Shown here one piece after another: positions 24,701-37,299 of a stretch of DNA of 64,000 nt. Source of the stretch: Antedon mediterranea (taxonomy: Eukaryota > Echinodermata > Crinoidea > Comatulida > Antedonidae). The stretch is from assembly GCF_964355755.1 (NCBI RefSeq), contig NC_092676.1, positions 28,936,288-29,000,287 of the forward strand, read 5' to 3'. A program made the position numbers and the translations under genes. Under the pieces are notes generated by a model. The model searched no databases. It saw only the letters and a list, made by a program, of their open reading frames with translations, and was not told the origin of the DNA. Within the stretch, counting starts at the first letter, position 1, and the number at the start of each line of letters is the position of its first letter.

Positions 24701-27700
24701 ATTGAGCAACTTAAATTAAAAATATACCAAGAAATATCAGTGATTTTAGTAATTTTCGTTCGTTTAAAATGTATATTTATGATAGAACATAGAATTCCAA
24801 CACATTTTTTAAACTTAAAATTTTGATCGTCATAAAATAATTGTCCTACACATTTGAAATTTGGAAGTATACGTTCAATAGGTTACTACGCGTTCAATAT
24901 GTTACTACATAATTCATATTTTTAACATATGTCTTTTTTTTAATCGCTAAAGTTTAAAAAAATATGTTGGAATTGTATGTTCTTTCATAAGTATTTATCT
25001 TAGACAAACGCAAGTTATTAAAATCACTAATGTGGCTTGAAACTAATTTTTCTTTTGCATTACGGATGGAGTACCCGATATTGAACTTATATACCAAGTT
25101 TGAAATATTTTTGAATTCGATAAATATTTTTTCTAGAAGTTTTTGTATGTGACTATTTCCCTGTGCTGCTCCACTGGCGCCAAATTGGATCCACTGGAGC
25201 ACAGTGTATTAACATACGAACATTTTTTTTGTAAAAAAAAAATACTCCTTGATTTCAATATACATTTCTTGGTATATTTTTTATTTAAGTTGCTCAATTT
25301 ACAGGGAAAAAATCGAATTCCTAACCGTTTTTTTTTTGTTGTCAAAATCATTATTAAGGCCAATTTACACAGACGAGCGGTAACGGTAAGCGGTAATTGT
25401 AAGCGAAAAACCGCGTGGCTTTTCCCATTTACACAGCGCGCGGAGTTCGCAAACAGAGTGGTGGAAAGTAGGTGCGTGTAGGCCTCGAGGCTAATGCATG
25501 TTACAGTCACTGCTGGCCTGGATGTGACTGACTGTCAGTAGGCCTAGCACACACAAGCCTAAGTTTTAGAGGGAATTGTTGCCTAATAACGTACTAAAAT
25601 GTATATTTTCTTTTCACTATCCTTATACGAACATTAGTCACGTCGTAGGTGTTTGTATTTCTGAATAAAAAGAAGAAGAAACTATAGGCTAGGCCTACTA
25701 CGGCACTCGTATTTATTGTCGTCTTTCACTCGACGGACGCAAAAAAATTTTTTTGATAGATGACGTCATTTCAATCATGTCGTTGGTTGGCAAGAATCCA
25801 TAATTACCGCGCGGTATTTTCACAAAATCGAATCTGTTTCGATCCTGAGCGGATTTCCGCTCAACCGCTCGTCCGCTCCGCGTTCTGTGTAAATGGTCAT
25901 AAGAAATAACATAGATTCTATTTTTGCGTTTTCCGCTCAACTTTACCGATTACCGTTACCGCTCGTCTGTGTAAATTGGCCTTTAGAGTTTAACATAATA
26001 TGTGTCGGAATTGTATGTTTTTTCATAAGTATTATCTTAAGCGAACGCAAGTTATTAAAATCACTGATGTGGCTTGAAACTATTTTTTCTTTTGGTTTAC
26101 GGAGGGGAGTAACCGATATTGAACATATATACCAAGTTTGAAATATTTTTTAATTCCAGAAGTATTTTTTCTCGATGTTTTTGTATGTGACTATTTCCCT
26201 GTGCTCCCATTGGTGCCAAATTGAGTCCACTTGAGCACAGTGTATTAACATACGAAAAGATATCAAAATTTAGTGACTTTTTTCTATTTTATATTACTGT
26301 GCTCACTGGCGCGCGCGCCAAATTGGGTCCACGTAAGCACCGTGTATTAACATACGAACAGATATTAAAATTCAGTGACTTATTTCTATTTTATATCACA
26401 GTGCTCCCCTGGCTCCAAATCGGGTCCACTTGAGCATAGTGTATATTAAATACGAAAAGATATTAAAATTCAGTGACTTTTTCCATTTTATATCACTGTG
26501 CTCCACTGGCGCCAAATTGGGTCCACTTGAGCACAGTGTATTAACATACGAAAATATATTAACATTCAGTGACTTATTTCTATTTTATATCACTCTGCTC
26601 CACTGGTTCCAAATTGGGTCCACTTGAGCACAGTGTATAAACATACGAAAAGATATTAAAATTCAGTGACTTTTTTCTATTTTATATCACTGTGCTCCCC
26701 TGGCTCCAAATTGTGTCCACTTGAGCACAGTGTATTAATACGAAAAGATATTAAAATTTAGTGACTTATTTCTATTTTATATCACTGTGCTCCACTGGCT
26801 CCAAATTCGGTCCACTTGAGCACAGTGTATTAACATACGAAAAGATATTAAAATTCAGTGACTTATTTCTATTTTATATCACTGTGCTCCTCTAGCTCCA
26901 AATTGGGTTGGGTTCACTTGAGCACAGTGAATTAACATACGAAAAGTTATTAAAATTCAGTGACTTTTTTCTATTTTATATCACTGTGCTCCCCTGGCTC
27001 CAAATTGTGTCCACTTGAGCACAGTGTATTAATACGAAAAGAAATTAAAATTTAGTGACTTATTTCTATTTTATATCACTGTGCTCCACTGGCTCTAAAT
27101 TGGGTCCACTTGAGCACAGTGTATTAACATACGAAAAGATATTAAAATTCAGTGACTTATTTCTATTTTATATCACTGTGCTCCCCTAGCTCCAAATTGA
27201 GTTGGGTTCACTTGAGCACAGTGAATTAACATACGAAAAGATATTAAAATTTAGTGACTTATTTCTATTTTATATCACTGTGCTCCACTGGCTCCATATT
27301 GGGTCCACTTCTTGAGCACAGTGTATTAACATACGAAAATATATTAATATTCAATGACTTCTTTCTATTTTATATCACTGTGCTCTCCTGGCGCCAAATT
27401 GGGTCCACTTGAGCACAGTGTATTAACATACGAAAAGATATTAACATTCAGTGACTTAATATTTCTATTTTATATCACTGTGCTCCCCTGACTCCAAATT
27501 GGGTCCACTTGAGCACAGTGTATTAACATACGAAAAGATATTAAAATTCAGTGACTTATATCTATTTTATATCACTCTTCCTGTGCTCTCCTGGCTCCAA
27601 ATTGGGTCCACTTGAGCACAGTGTATTAACATACGAAAGATATTAAAATTCAGTGACTTATTTCTATTTTATATCACTGTGCTCTACTGGCTCCAAATTG

Positions 27701-28312
27701 GGTCCACTTGAGCACAGTGTATTAACATACAAAAAGATACTAAAAATCATTGACTTATTTCTATTTTATATCACTGTGCTCTCCTTGCTCCAAATTGGGT
27801 CCACTTGAGCACAGTGTATTAACATACGAAAAGATATTAAAATTCAGTGATTTATTTCTATTTTATATTATTGTGCTCCTCAAAATTGTGTCCACTTGAG
27901 CACAGTCTATTAACATACGAAAAGAATATTAAAATTAGTGACTTATTTCTATTTTATATCACTGCGCTCCACTAGTGCTAAATTTGGTCCACTGGAGCAG
28001 CTACCGTAGTACTATTTCTTTTTCGTAAGTAAATAAAGGCATAAATGGCGCTCCGTAGAAGTAGAGAATGCTCGATCGTCGAAATGACGCTCTGAATATA
28101 CCTCGTATTTTAATAGAAAGAAGCGACAATCTCCTCTAGTAGGACATAATTGGACCATGCATGAATGGGCATATTGCCTATTTAATAGTGTTACGATTAC
28201 GCCCTATTAGATTTTATTTTGTGTGTTAAAGTAACATTAATATTGCAATTATACTCACGGCTTCGATAATCTTGAGTATTCCATTTGGTGTTACCACAAA
28301 TTTAAACTCCAT
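21717..28312 (-). CDS. M4: four-transmembrane MARVEL-like protein, 4 exons, 160 aa
   Basis: Exons: 28312-28259 (ATG; donor GTGAGT), 22784-22560 (donor GTATGG), 22408-22286 (donor GTGAGT) and 21797-21717 (TAG), all phase 0. Exon 1 reads MEFKFVVTPNGILKIIEA, very close to M1. Exon 2 has a longer first loop, with cysteines at exon positions 20 and 30, then WEYYVYAVIAILVGVL and GHLIMPAW. Exon 3 begins EIGFCVVAAILVLVGSACLA; exon 4 has GFVAVVLLVVECIF. Intron 1 is 5.5 kb, almost entirely a fold-back element with satellite arms, so exon 1 is far from exon 2. The exon-2 donor (GTATGG) is non-optimal and should be confirmed. The matching exon 1 and all intact frames support a functional gene. Confidence 0.58.
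23187..28104. mobile_element. 4.9-kb fold-back transposon with satellite arms
   Basis: The ends are GAGGTATATTCAGAGCG and its exact complement, flanked by a 4-bp duplication GTAT (23183-23186, 28105-28108). Inside the ends, both arms (about 23300-24430 and 26190-28000) are tandem arrays of about 97 bp, opposite in orientation. Each unit contains GTGCTCAAGTGGACC and a partly complementary GGAGCACAG, so it can form its own hairpin. The centre (about 24430-26190) is a further inverted repeat, interrupted by a nested element. No transposase is seen. Confidence 0.9.
25357..25982. mobile_element. nested 626-bp element with TTA target duplication
   Basis: Ends AGGCCAATTTACACAGACGA and its complement, with TTA on both sides (25354-25356 and 25983-25985). 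The left arm of the host fold-back (about 24640) keeps the empty site. A 3-bp TTA duplication fits PIF/Harbinger-type elements, but that is inference. The interior has GCGGTAA-type repeats and no intact gene. Confidence 0.85.
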
Positions 28313-28842
28313 TGTTTAACCAGCTGTCTGAAATCTAAAAATTCAGTGATGATTATCGCCAGGAGGAAACAATAGCATATAGTGTAAAAAGTCACGGATT
28401 TTTCTTTTACCTGATTATGTTATCCTGTATATAGATGTTGTTAAATAAATAACAAATATAAAAAATCTATTTGGCCTTGGGTTAACAACATTGCAAGCAA
28501 GCGCGTTGTAGGCCCCTACATGAAAAAAAATGTTTGCAGTTTTTCAAGAATAAAAAATCTAAATCGTCAAATTTAGAAAAAGCCTCTGTACTATCGTTTA
28601 ACCTTCCATTTTGAAAATAATTGGTATATCGATGACTTACTTGAAAACAGTGTTTTTCGTTATAACGCCTTTCTAATTGAAATGAGACTGTAGGCCTACG
28701 TGTATGAAATGTACTAGTATTTACCCAATTTTTAACGGATGGAGTGGGTGGCGTAAGTACCGAGACCTTGACATATTGCTTATTATTAGCATCAAGACAA
28801 AACTTGTTATTCTCTACACAAATCCCAGTAAATTGGCCTACA

Positions 28843-30635
28843 CAGGCCCGTAGCCAGGGGGGGTTTTTATGGTTCGGGCGAACCCCCCCCCCCCCCTTTA
28901 CAGCGAACCCCCCTTAACCGACTGCGAACCCCCATCCCCGACATGCCCAATACCTCACCCTCATCTCCGAAAATCGTCCAAATACGTGCCCCACAGTACA
29001 AAAAGTTGTTCGTAAATTAAAAAATTTGTAAACTCGTTCGGAATAACTCATACAGTACCTTCTTCCCTGTATGAGCGTACTTCGAGCGATATAGTCTGTA
29101 AATTTCTAAGAGTTGCAAATGAATTGCCGATTTTATCAACATGATATTGACGCGTCTCACAGCGAGCTGGGGGACGAACGATTCGTACAAAGGACACCGC
29201 CAGACAACTGCGTACCAATTGTTTAGATCACTGGCAGTCAGGCAGCATGCATAAAGTATATAGCCTTCCGACATACATCAGTATTTATGTGTGGCTATGA
29301 AGTATAATGTATCATAGAGGATTATAGTGAATATTAATATTTTACACTATAATATCTATGGTATCATGTACTGTAGTTCACATTATGGCATCCGATTATT
29401 TTTTTCTAGATCACCAGCCGATACGTACTCAAATGTATCAATATCACCTATTTACATTGGCATATTTAATTTCCTCAACAAATTGCTGTAAATAAATATT
29501 ATAGATAGAGCTATAATAAGAATTGCATTTTCCTTCACCCAGTGTGCTTTTTTCGGGGCTTCTCCTAGACGTACGTTCGCATTGAACTTGAACGCAAAAC
29601 AAAATATCGAGTAAATGATCAAACAATCGGCGGTTCCGCACAGAGCACGCGCATCTAACATACGGCAACAAATGTTATCGTTTAAATAGTCCACGAGTCC
29701 AAGTACGATCGTTTTGCTCATTGGTAGAATGCTGCATGAGAGTGTCTTTTCCGGCCATCTAGGGGTGTCATTTAACATTGCTTCGCCGATACGTACTCAA
29801 ATGTATCAATATCACCTATTTACATTGGCATATTTAATTTCCTCAACAAATTGCTGTAAATAAATATTATAGATAGAGCTATAATAAGAATTGCATTTTC
29901 CTTCACCCAGTGTGCTTTTTTCGGGGCTTCTCCTAGACGTACGTTCGCATTGAACTTGAACGCAAAACAAAATATCGAGTAAATGATCTAACAATCGGCG
30001 GTTCCGCACAGAGCACGCGCATCTAACATACGGCAACAAATGTTATCGTTTAAATAGTCCACGAGTCCAAGTACGATCGTTTTGCTCATTGGTAGCATGC
30101 TGCATGAGAGTGTCTTTTCCGGCCATCTAGGGGTGTCATTTAACAAAATTTGCTTCGCCGATACGTACTCAAATGTATCAATATCACCTATTTACATTGG
30201 CATATTTAATTTCCTCAACAAATTGCTGTAAATAAATATTATAGATAGAGCTATAATAAGAATTGCATTTGCCTTCACCCAGTGTGCTTTTTTCGGGGCT
30301 TCTCCTAGACGTACGTTCGCATTGAACTTGAACGCAAAACAAAATATCGAGTAAATGATCAAACAATCGGCGGTTCCGCACAGAGCACGCGCATCTAACA
30401 TACGGCAACAAATGTTATCGTTTAAATAGTCCACGAGTCCAAGTACGATCGTTTTGCTCATTGGTAGAATGCTGCATGAGAGTGTCTTTTCCGGCCATCT
30501 AGGGGTGTCATTTAACAAAATTTGCTTCGCCTCAGGCCCACCCCAGGAGGGGGGGGGGTCGGTAGGTATGGGGGTGGGGTGACCCAAATACTTAGTGTGC
30601 GAACCCCCCCTTAACAGATCCTGGCTACAGCCCTG
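28843..30635 (+). mobile_element. hAT-like non-autonomous transposon, second copy
   Basis: Starts CAGGCCCGTAGCCAGG and ends GGCTACAGCCCTG, with 5-bp duplication CTACA at 28838-28842 and 30636-30640. It has the same ends and the same inner G/C tracts as the element at 6790-8621 but a different interior, including a triplicated segment. No intact transposase seen. Confidence 0.82.
29425..30530. repeat. three tandem copies of a ~370-bp unit
   Basis: Units start near 29425, 29788 and 30158 (GCCGATACGTACTCAAATGT) and differ by only a few bases. They lie inside the hAT-like element. Their minus-strand open frames of 75-131 aa are copies of one another, resemble no family I recognise, and are probably not genes. 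Confidence 0.92.
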
Positions 30636-30640
30636 CTACA

Positions 30641-31152
30641 CAATGCTCTACCGTTAGTAGTCTTACAAAGCACAGCATTGTTATGTTCAGACCAATAAAT
30701 GAATATACTGTCCGAAAAACATGACGCGTAAATAACATACTTATCAATAGGAGAGTTTTCCTCCCTGGCGTTATTCCCAAGATATTACATTTCGGCGCAT
30801 AGTCACACGGATTCAGGCAGGTCAGTCGAACCATTAGTGCAGCCTGGAATTAATTCCACATGGACGAACAACATCAATGCTTTTCAACGTAAAATCTAAT
30901 TGAAATTTACAGTGATACTATATCCTTAAACATTTCATCGCATTTTCATATAAAATTGGTAATGTTATGTTTAGTTTATACCAGCATAATCTCTGTGTTC
31001 ATGTAGGTCTACGCACCGAGGCCTACACAGCCTAATGCATGGGCGTGGTCGACATTATTTCCGCGCCAACTGTATCTTAAGATCTAGATCATCTGATAGT
31101 GATTCATTACCCATGATACATAACATAACGTAGAAGACGTAGTATGTGATAA
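30641..31152. other. spacer, nothing recognised
   Basis: Sequence between the hAT-like element and the start of the duplicated block. No coding exon or repeat structure that I can support. Confidence 0.4.
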
Positions 31153-32040
31153 ACATGCTAAAACAACGGAGAACCCAGTCTGTAGGCCTACTTATATTAA
31201 ACTTACCTCTCAACAATAATTGTGTCACGTAGAGTAGTAGATTAGCTCCTCGGTTTAACGCTATTCAATCAACGTAAGGCCAATGCACTACTGTATTAAT
31301 AAATTATAGATTAATAATTAATCACTTGTGCACTGGAAGCGGTTGTCTGCTAATACATATCCTGTTGTAAACGGACAGAGTGCAAATCACATATGTTTAC
31401 GGGTACTAAATGCAGTAGACTAAAGGAATATCATAAAACCCACACATCTGTATCATAAATATTTGCATATTCAACAGTTCACATTTAGGACGGTCGGTCT
31501 GTGTTTGGCGATGCATGATATAACATATAAATTCGTTTTGTCCACGGTATGTCGGTCATGGGTAATTCCGAATGTATCCAAATTTATTTTGTTTCGGAAT
31601 TCTGATTGGTATCAGGATGAGATCTTTAGATATACAATATTATCATGCTATAGGTTGCAATTTATGGGAAGTTAATCGACAAAAATCACTGTTAGAATAT
31701 ATTTTTTATATTTATAAAATAAACAACCAAACAACTCATTAACGTCAGCCAAGGTAGTAGGCCTAATTTCAAAAGTTGCATACTTCTTTCCTTGGAAGAT
31801 CCAAGAACCATTTATTATAAATGGCCTTTGGCCCAAATAATATACAGTGTAACAGTTAAATAAATAACGTGCATCTAAACATTCTGTTCTACGTCTAAAT
31901 AAAAAATATATATTTTCCAAGCTCAGTAATGAGATCAGTATTTAGTAGACATAAGTTAAATATATTTTAATTTAGATGGGTTATTTTGTAAAAAAGTAAA
32001 ACATATAATTAGTTCTGAATATCTGAAAGTGATAGTAAAG

Positions 32041-32402
32041 TGATCATCAACAATAATCATCATCGTCGTCATCATCATTAACATAATCATCAACATCATC
32101 GTCATCATCATTAACATAATCATCATCATCAACGTCATCATTAACATCATCATCAACATCATTATCATCGTCATCATCATCGTCATCATCATCAACATAA
32201 TCATCATCATCAACCTCATCGTCATCATCAACATAATCATTATCACCAACATCATCATCATTATCATCGTCATCATCATCGTCATCATCATCACCATCAT
32301 CAGCATAATCAACATAATCGTCATCATCAACACCATCGTCATCATCAACATCATCGTCAACATCATCGTCATCATCACCAACATCATCATCATCAACATC
32401 AT
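32041..32402. repeat. ATC/GAT microsatellite, block A
   Basis: Interrupted trinucleotide run of CATCAT with CGT and AAC variants. Both strands are open in places (poly-Met/Asp/His-like frames), which is a composition effect. The block B counterpart is at about 43550-43855. Confidence 0.95.
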
Positions 32403-32702
32403 CGCAATTTATATCAGCATTGAGGGCGATGTACCATTATCGATACTAGAGTTACTACTTAATCGATTAGAGTAATCGGTCAATTTGTGTTGGCGCCAAC
32501 CAGCTATCAATCGATTAAATTTCGAAAAACTTAGGCTAAGGGAAATTAAATACCTCCATGATCTAAGTGAATACTATAGGGAAATACTTCATACTTAAGA
32601 CTTTATACTTTATTGAGTTAAGTGAAATAATTAATACTTAAGAGCAATATCTCACTTAAGTGTGATTGGTGAATACGGCCACTGGATACTTCAATTAACA
32701 AG

Positions 32703-35700
32703 CTAATATGCCACTGCCTCCTGAGTCGAATCTGATTCGTTATCGGAAACCATTTCGTTATTTACCACACCTAGTTGCAGACGTTCAGCAAACTGCTGTG
32801 ATCCCTCCAATCGTATATGCTCTGGAATTGTATCTATAGATGCAGTAGAAGCGCTCATTTTATAAGTTGTGTTTAAATTGAAAGCGGAGTTATTAATATT
32901 CGTGGTTCTTTCCTCCACTGAATGAATTGTCGGCACAGAGGGTGTCAGCGACGTGTCATCTTTTGGATTGTCCTTTGCTGGTGATGAGCACAGTGTAAGT
33001 ATACTTTTGAAAGAGAATTGTATATCTGTACAGAAAAAAAGTTTGTTATATAAATAAAAGTTTCACTCGACATAAAATTATAATATAGTCATTCATATAC
33101 GAGTAATTTTAGCCTATTTAACTGCGTCTTACCACGGTGTTTTAGGCCTATAGTTTTTAGCTTTCCTCCTCTTTAATGCGCAACAAGAAATGTTGCATTA
33201 CCACCTAGGGGCCTACATGTACGTACACTGTACGGCTCTTTGGAGTCACGTAGCCATACATGTTCATAGCCGTACATGTTCGTAGCCATACATGTTCGTA
33301 GCCATACGTGTACATAGCCATACGTGTACATAGCCATACGTGTACGTACCAGTTTCGATGTCCTTATCAACGTAGTTATCCATGTTCCAACCGTGTCCAT
33401 AGGCTGTCAAAGGATAGGCTGGTTCTCCGTGTTTTGCTATATCCAAACCTATACAAAAAAAATAGATAAAATTACCACGACTATTTACGTTTTAACTATT
33501 TAAAAATTTACAATGCGAATGTAAATGATAGGCTTGAAATTTTATAAAATGCAGTTAAATGTTTACAGTATCTTATTTTTAGAAAACAACCCCGAAAGCT
33601 AACCTTTTTCTTCGATAGTTGGATGAACTCGCAGAATATTGAACGCTTTCATCGTCCCAAACATTATCAAGGACGTGGCAACTGACCAGGTGAAAATTGA
33701 GATTGCTCCAGTAAATTGAGATTGCTCCAGTAAATTGAGATTGCTCCAGTAAAGTTCCATAAAAGGCTCTTAAAAAGAAACAAAGGAAATGTTACATGGT
33801 AAAACTTTTCTTTCTATTGCTATTTCTACAGACACATTACATCAAACTAAACATGAAACATTCGACAATTGAAAATACAGAAAACGATAGTTTTTTTAAT
33901 TATTGCGAAAACTGCGTTCCATATTTTTCTATAAGTTTTAATACTTACGAGAAAAGAGTCAGAATCCCATGCATAAACAATCCCAGTATCCCTTGCAAAA
34001 ATTGTGACTGCGATGATTCCCCAGAATCCTCCACTCAGGTGAACTAGAAATAAAGTGTGAATGTTAGAATCATCAAGAAGTAAATTCCACTCCAGATTTT
34101 TACTTTATATGCCTACACTTTATCTATGGGCCATCTCAGTATGCACTATAAGCATTGGCAGAATGAATGTTAGACTCAATAGCTACGTAGTATATTACCT
34201 AATTTTTACTTACCTGCAACTGCGTCCAGTGGATCATCAATATGTGCCTTCAAGACCAGTTTGCTAACCAGAATAAACAAACATCCAGCTACAAAGCCGA
34301 TAACAGCTGCACCCCAACGACTAACGGAGTCGCATCCAGCACAGATTGCAACCTGTAATTGTACAAAAAAAATGTAATCTTGTGCGTTTTTCGATTGTAA
34401 ACCGACAAAATATTACGACACACAATAAAGGATAACGAACAATGTTACTTTCGTTTAGTTTAAATCTGCACAGGTTCAACTGGTACAAAAACGATCACCA
34501 GAGTACAAACTGGTAAAACATTTTACTCAATGTGAAAATAAATGAGAAAAGAACCTACCATTCCAGTAAGACCTCCATTGATTGTTGTCAACAAACTCCA
34601 CTGATTTCCTTTGTAAAACGTCTGTTTAATGATAAGCGCACAAAGAGCGGCAACACCTCCAGACAGTACTGTGTTGACGATAGACTCAGCGACCACTACA
34701 CCGTCACCATCGTTTGAAATACTGCCCTGCGAACCACCATTGAAACCGAGGAAACCCAAGAATAGGATGAATCCACCCAATGCTGCAAACTAGAAATAAA
34801 ACAAATCAATTAGACTACTGTAGTTCAAAAAGGTGTAAAAGTAAATCTCTTGTAATCTAAAATTAGTATAGCAGAACATAAATTGTTTGAGTCAATGTAG
34901 TAGCAGCAACAAAGTTGTTATACTTCTATAAATAAAACTGAATATGATATGAAAATATACAAGTCTTCCTGAAACAGGATTCTTACAAAAGTAAAACAAT
35001 TTAATCGCACAGAAACAGATTGAAATGTATATTTATATTCTATAGACGGCGCGCTATTTAACATTTCAACCTATGTTGAAGATACAAATAACTCGAGATT
35101 TTAATAGGCTTTTCTGTCGTCATTATATATGTCGATTTTTCTTGAAATTCAATAGGTATGATCTGTTGGCAAATTTATAACAACAAAATCAGGAAGTTAA
35201 CTTGTGGAAAATGTGGACGTTATCATTAAAACAAAAATAATTTACTTTGCATTTTGCAAGTACAGTATAGTATAGTTGTAAAATTTAACGTACTGGTACG
35301 GTGTGTCCGTGGATAGTGATTGGTTTACCATTGGCGTCAAATCGACCGATTCGTGGGCCTAGCATAACAGCACCAATCAACGCTACTGAACCGCCCAAGA
35401 TGTGAACTACTGCACTGCCAGCAAAATCCTGAAAAAAAAATCAACAATGGCTGGATAAGCTAAACTTGTTTCTGCCATTTTTAGCGCGAGTTTTGATATC
35501 GACGTTCTGTCGTATCAGACACAGAAACAGATTTTTCTTCTCAAGTTTATTAAATGTAATAATTAATTGTATAATAAAGTAACAATATCATTATTACAAT
35601 TAAATAATAGGCCTACTTACGTCAAAAGCAATTTGTGGATTATTTGGCATCTCTGTCAGCCAACCGTCATCAGACCACGCCCAATGCGTCACAACTGGAT

Positions 35701-37299
35701 ATATAAAGCCTGAAGAGAAGATGTTTTTATTTTTTATTGATTGATTTATTGTCTCAATTACTTTATCTGTTTACTTGTTAATTATATCATTTTAGTTTGA
35801 TAGGGTCTTATACGTGACAAGAATAATTGTATTCTTCTAGTATAGATCCTCAATATGATATTGAATTAAAAATAACCGTTGAAGAAAGAAAAAAAAATAT
35901 CATAAGGTTGCAGGTAACAATAATTGTAAGATGAAAAACGCGCTACTCATAACAGACTTAACTATCAACACTTTGAATACTAATGTTGATTACAAACAAA
36001 CGCGTTTTACCTGTCAAGATAACGCTATACACTAGGTAGGCTACAAACTCAGTTCTCTCTGCCATCGAACCTGATACGATCGTAGCGGCGGTAGCGGCAA
36101 AAACAAATTGAAAGAACCAATCGTCAACTTGGTCACTTGGCATGTTATACATAAAGTACCAATCTGATCCAATAAACGCATTTCCACCAGGACCAAACGC
36201 GAACGCATAACCAACGCCCCAGTAAAATACACTGCCAATACCTATATAGAGAGAAATCCAAGTATTCTTTATATATAATTTGCATGATAAAATAAATGAA
36301 GAATGACGTCTAGAATAAATGAAGAAGAAATATTAAATAGAACTATGAGTTTCAAAGTTTAGCTCTAAATTATAATACTTTGAACTTTAATGATTGAAAC
36401 TGTATTTTTTAATAGTTCATACGTTTTAGATTTAAAATTGTAAAAGGGGTGTTTTTTTATATTTCTGTTGGCTCTGTATTTAATAAAATAAAAACAAGTT
36501 ACTCTCTAGTATTTTAAAACACAATGTGTTAAAACACAATGACTTACAGATATCCAAAAAATTCTTGATCAGTATGTTTGTTGTGTTTTTACTCCTCACT
36601 GATCCCGCTTCCAAAAACGCAAAACCACATTGCATAACTGAAAATTAAGAGACTTGTTAATAATATGGTGAATTAATATTAATTATTAGTAATCATTTTA
36701 TAACAAAAATATAACTTAGCAATGATTAAAACACATTAATTGGAAGTATAATGAGCTAAAAAGGTGTCCGGCCTTCCTCGGAAAGACGCTGCAGGGTTAG
36801 ACTTGAATCCAACGATTCGTTCTCAAACTCACTCGAACTTCAACAGGACAAGCTACAATTCTAACAATACATGTTTGATCTTCTGCTTTTATGTTGTTTA
36901 TTTCGTCAATTTGCAATAGGCCCACACAATGTTGTTGCTGTGGGCAAGGATGTATTCTTCTAAATGTTTGTTTACACACTGAGTGTATCATTGATAAGAC
37001 GTCTATCCAAACTTTACTTAAAATCAGTGGAAAAGTTGTTCCAACCAAGAACTTGTATTTTGAATGTTGCAATATTAATGTTCTTTGTGATTTATATACT
37101 AAACATCAATAACATTCTCTTTCGGTTTACAGTTTCCAATCCTAATTAATTAATTAATTAATTAAGAAATACAATAACATAAATACTTACAAAATATTAA
37201 ACATGCCATAATGATTTTAAAAAATAAATCAGAATTCGATTGAAGAACCAATAACTCATCCTGTAGCATTTGTATCGAATCAGATTCGTTAAGAATCAT
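32703..37299 (-). pseudogene. AMT-A: ammonium transporter broken by an exonic 19-bp expansion
   Basis: Eleven exons match AMT-B one to one: 37299-37191, 36637-36548, 36241-36011, 35709-35621, 35428-35294, 34789-34559, 34352-34214, 34043-33949, 33768-33604, 33448-33350 and 33025-32703. Splice sites are GT-AG and phases are consistent. In exon 9 the sequence ATTGAGATTGCTCCAGTAA (plus strand) occurs three times (about 33695-33751), against once in B. The extra 38 bp shifts the frame and gives TGA at 33669-33667. The product would be about 406 aa and lose the last membrane span and the conserved GLDxxxHGEPAYP C-terminal region that couples the subunits of AMT trimers. Everything before the break, including both pore histidines, is intact, so the lesion looks recent. 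A truncated transporter or polymorphic allele is possible, as is an assembly error. Confidence 0.85.

Noticed and set aside
29444-30587. Repeated 75-131-aa frames as a gene family
   Set aside because: Copies of one unit triplicated inside a transposon; no recognisable domain, start context or splice sites.
31956-32402. Met/Asp/His-rich frames here and at 43381-43847
   Set aside because: Composition effect of the ATC/GAT microsatellite.
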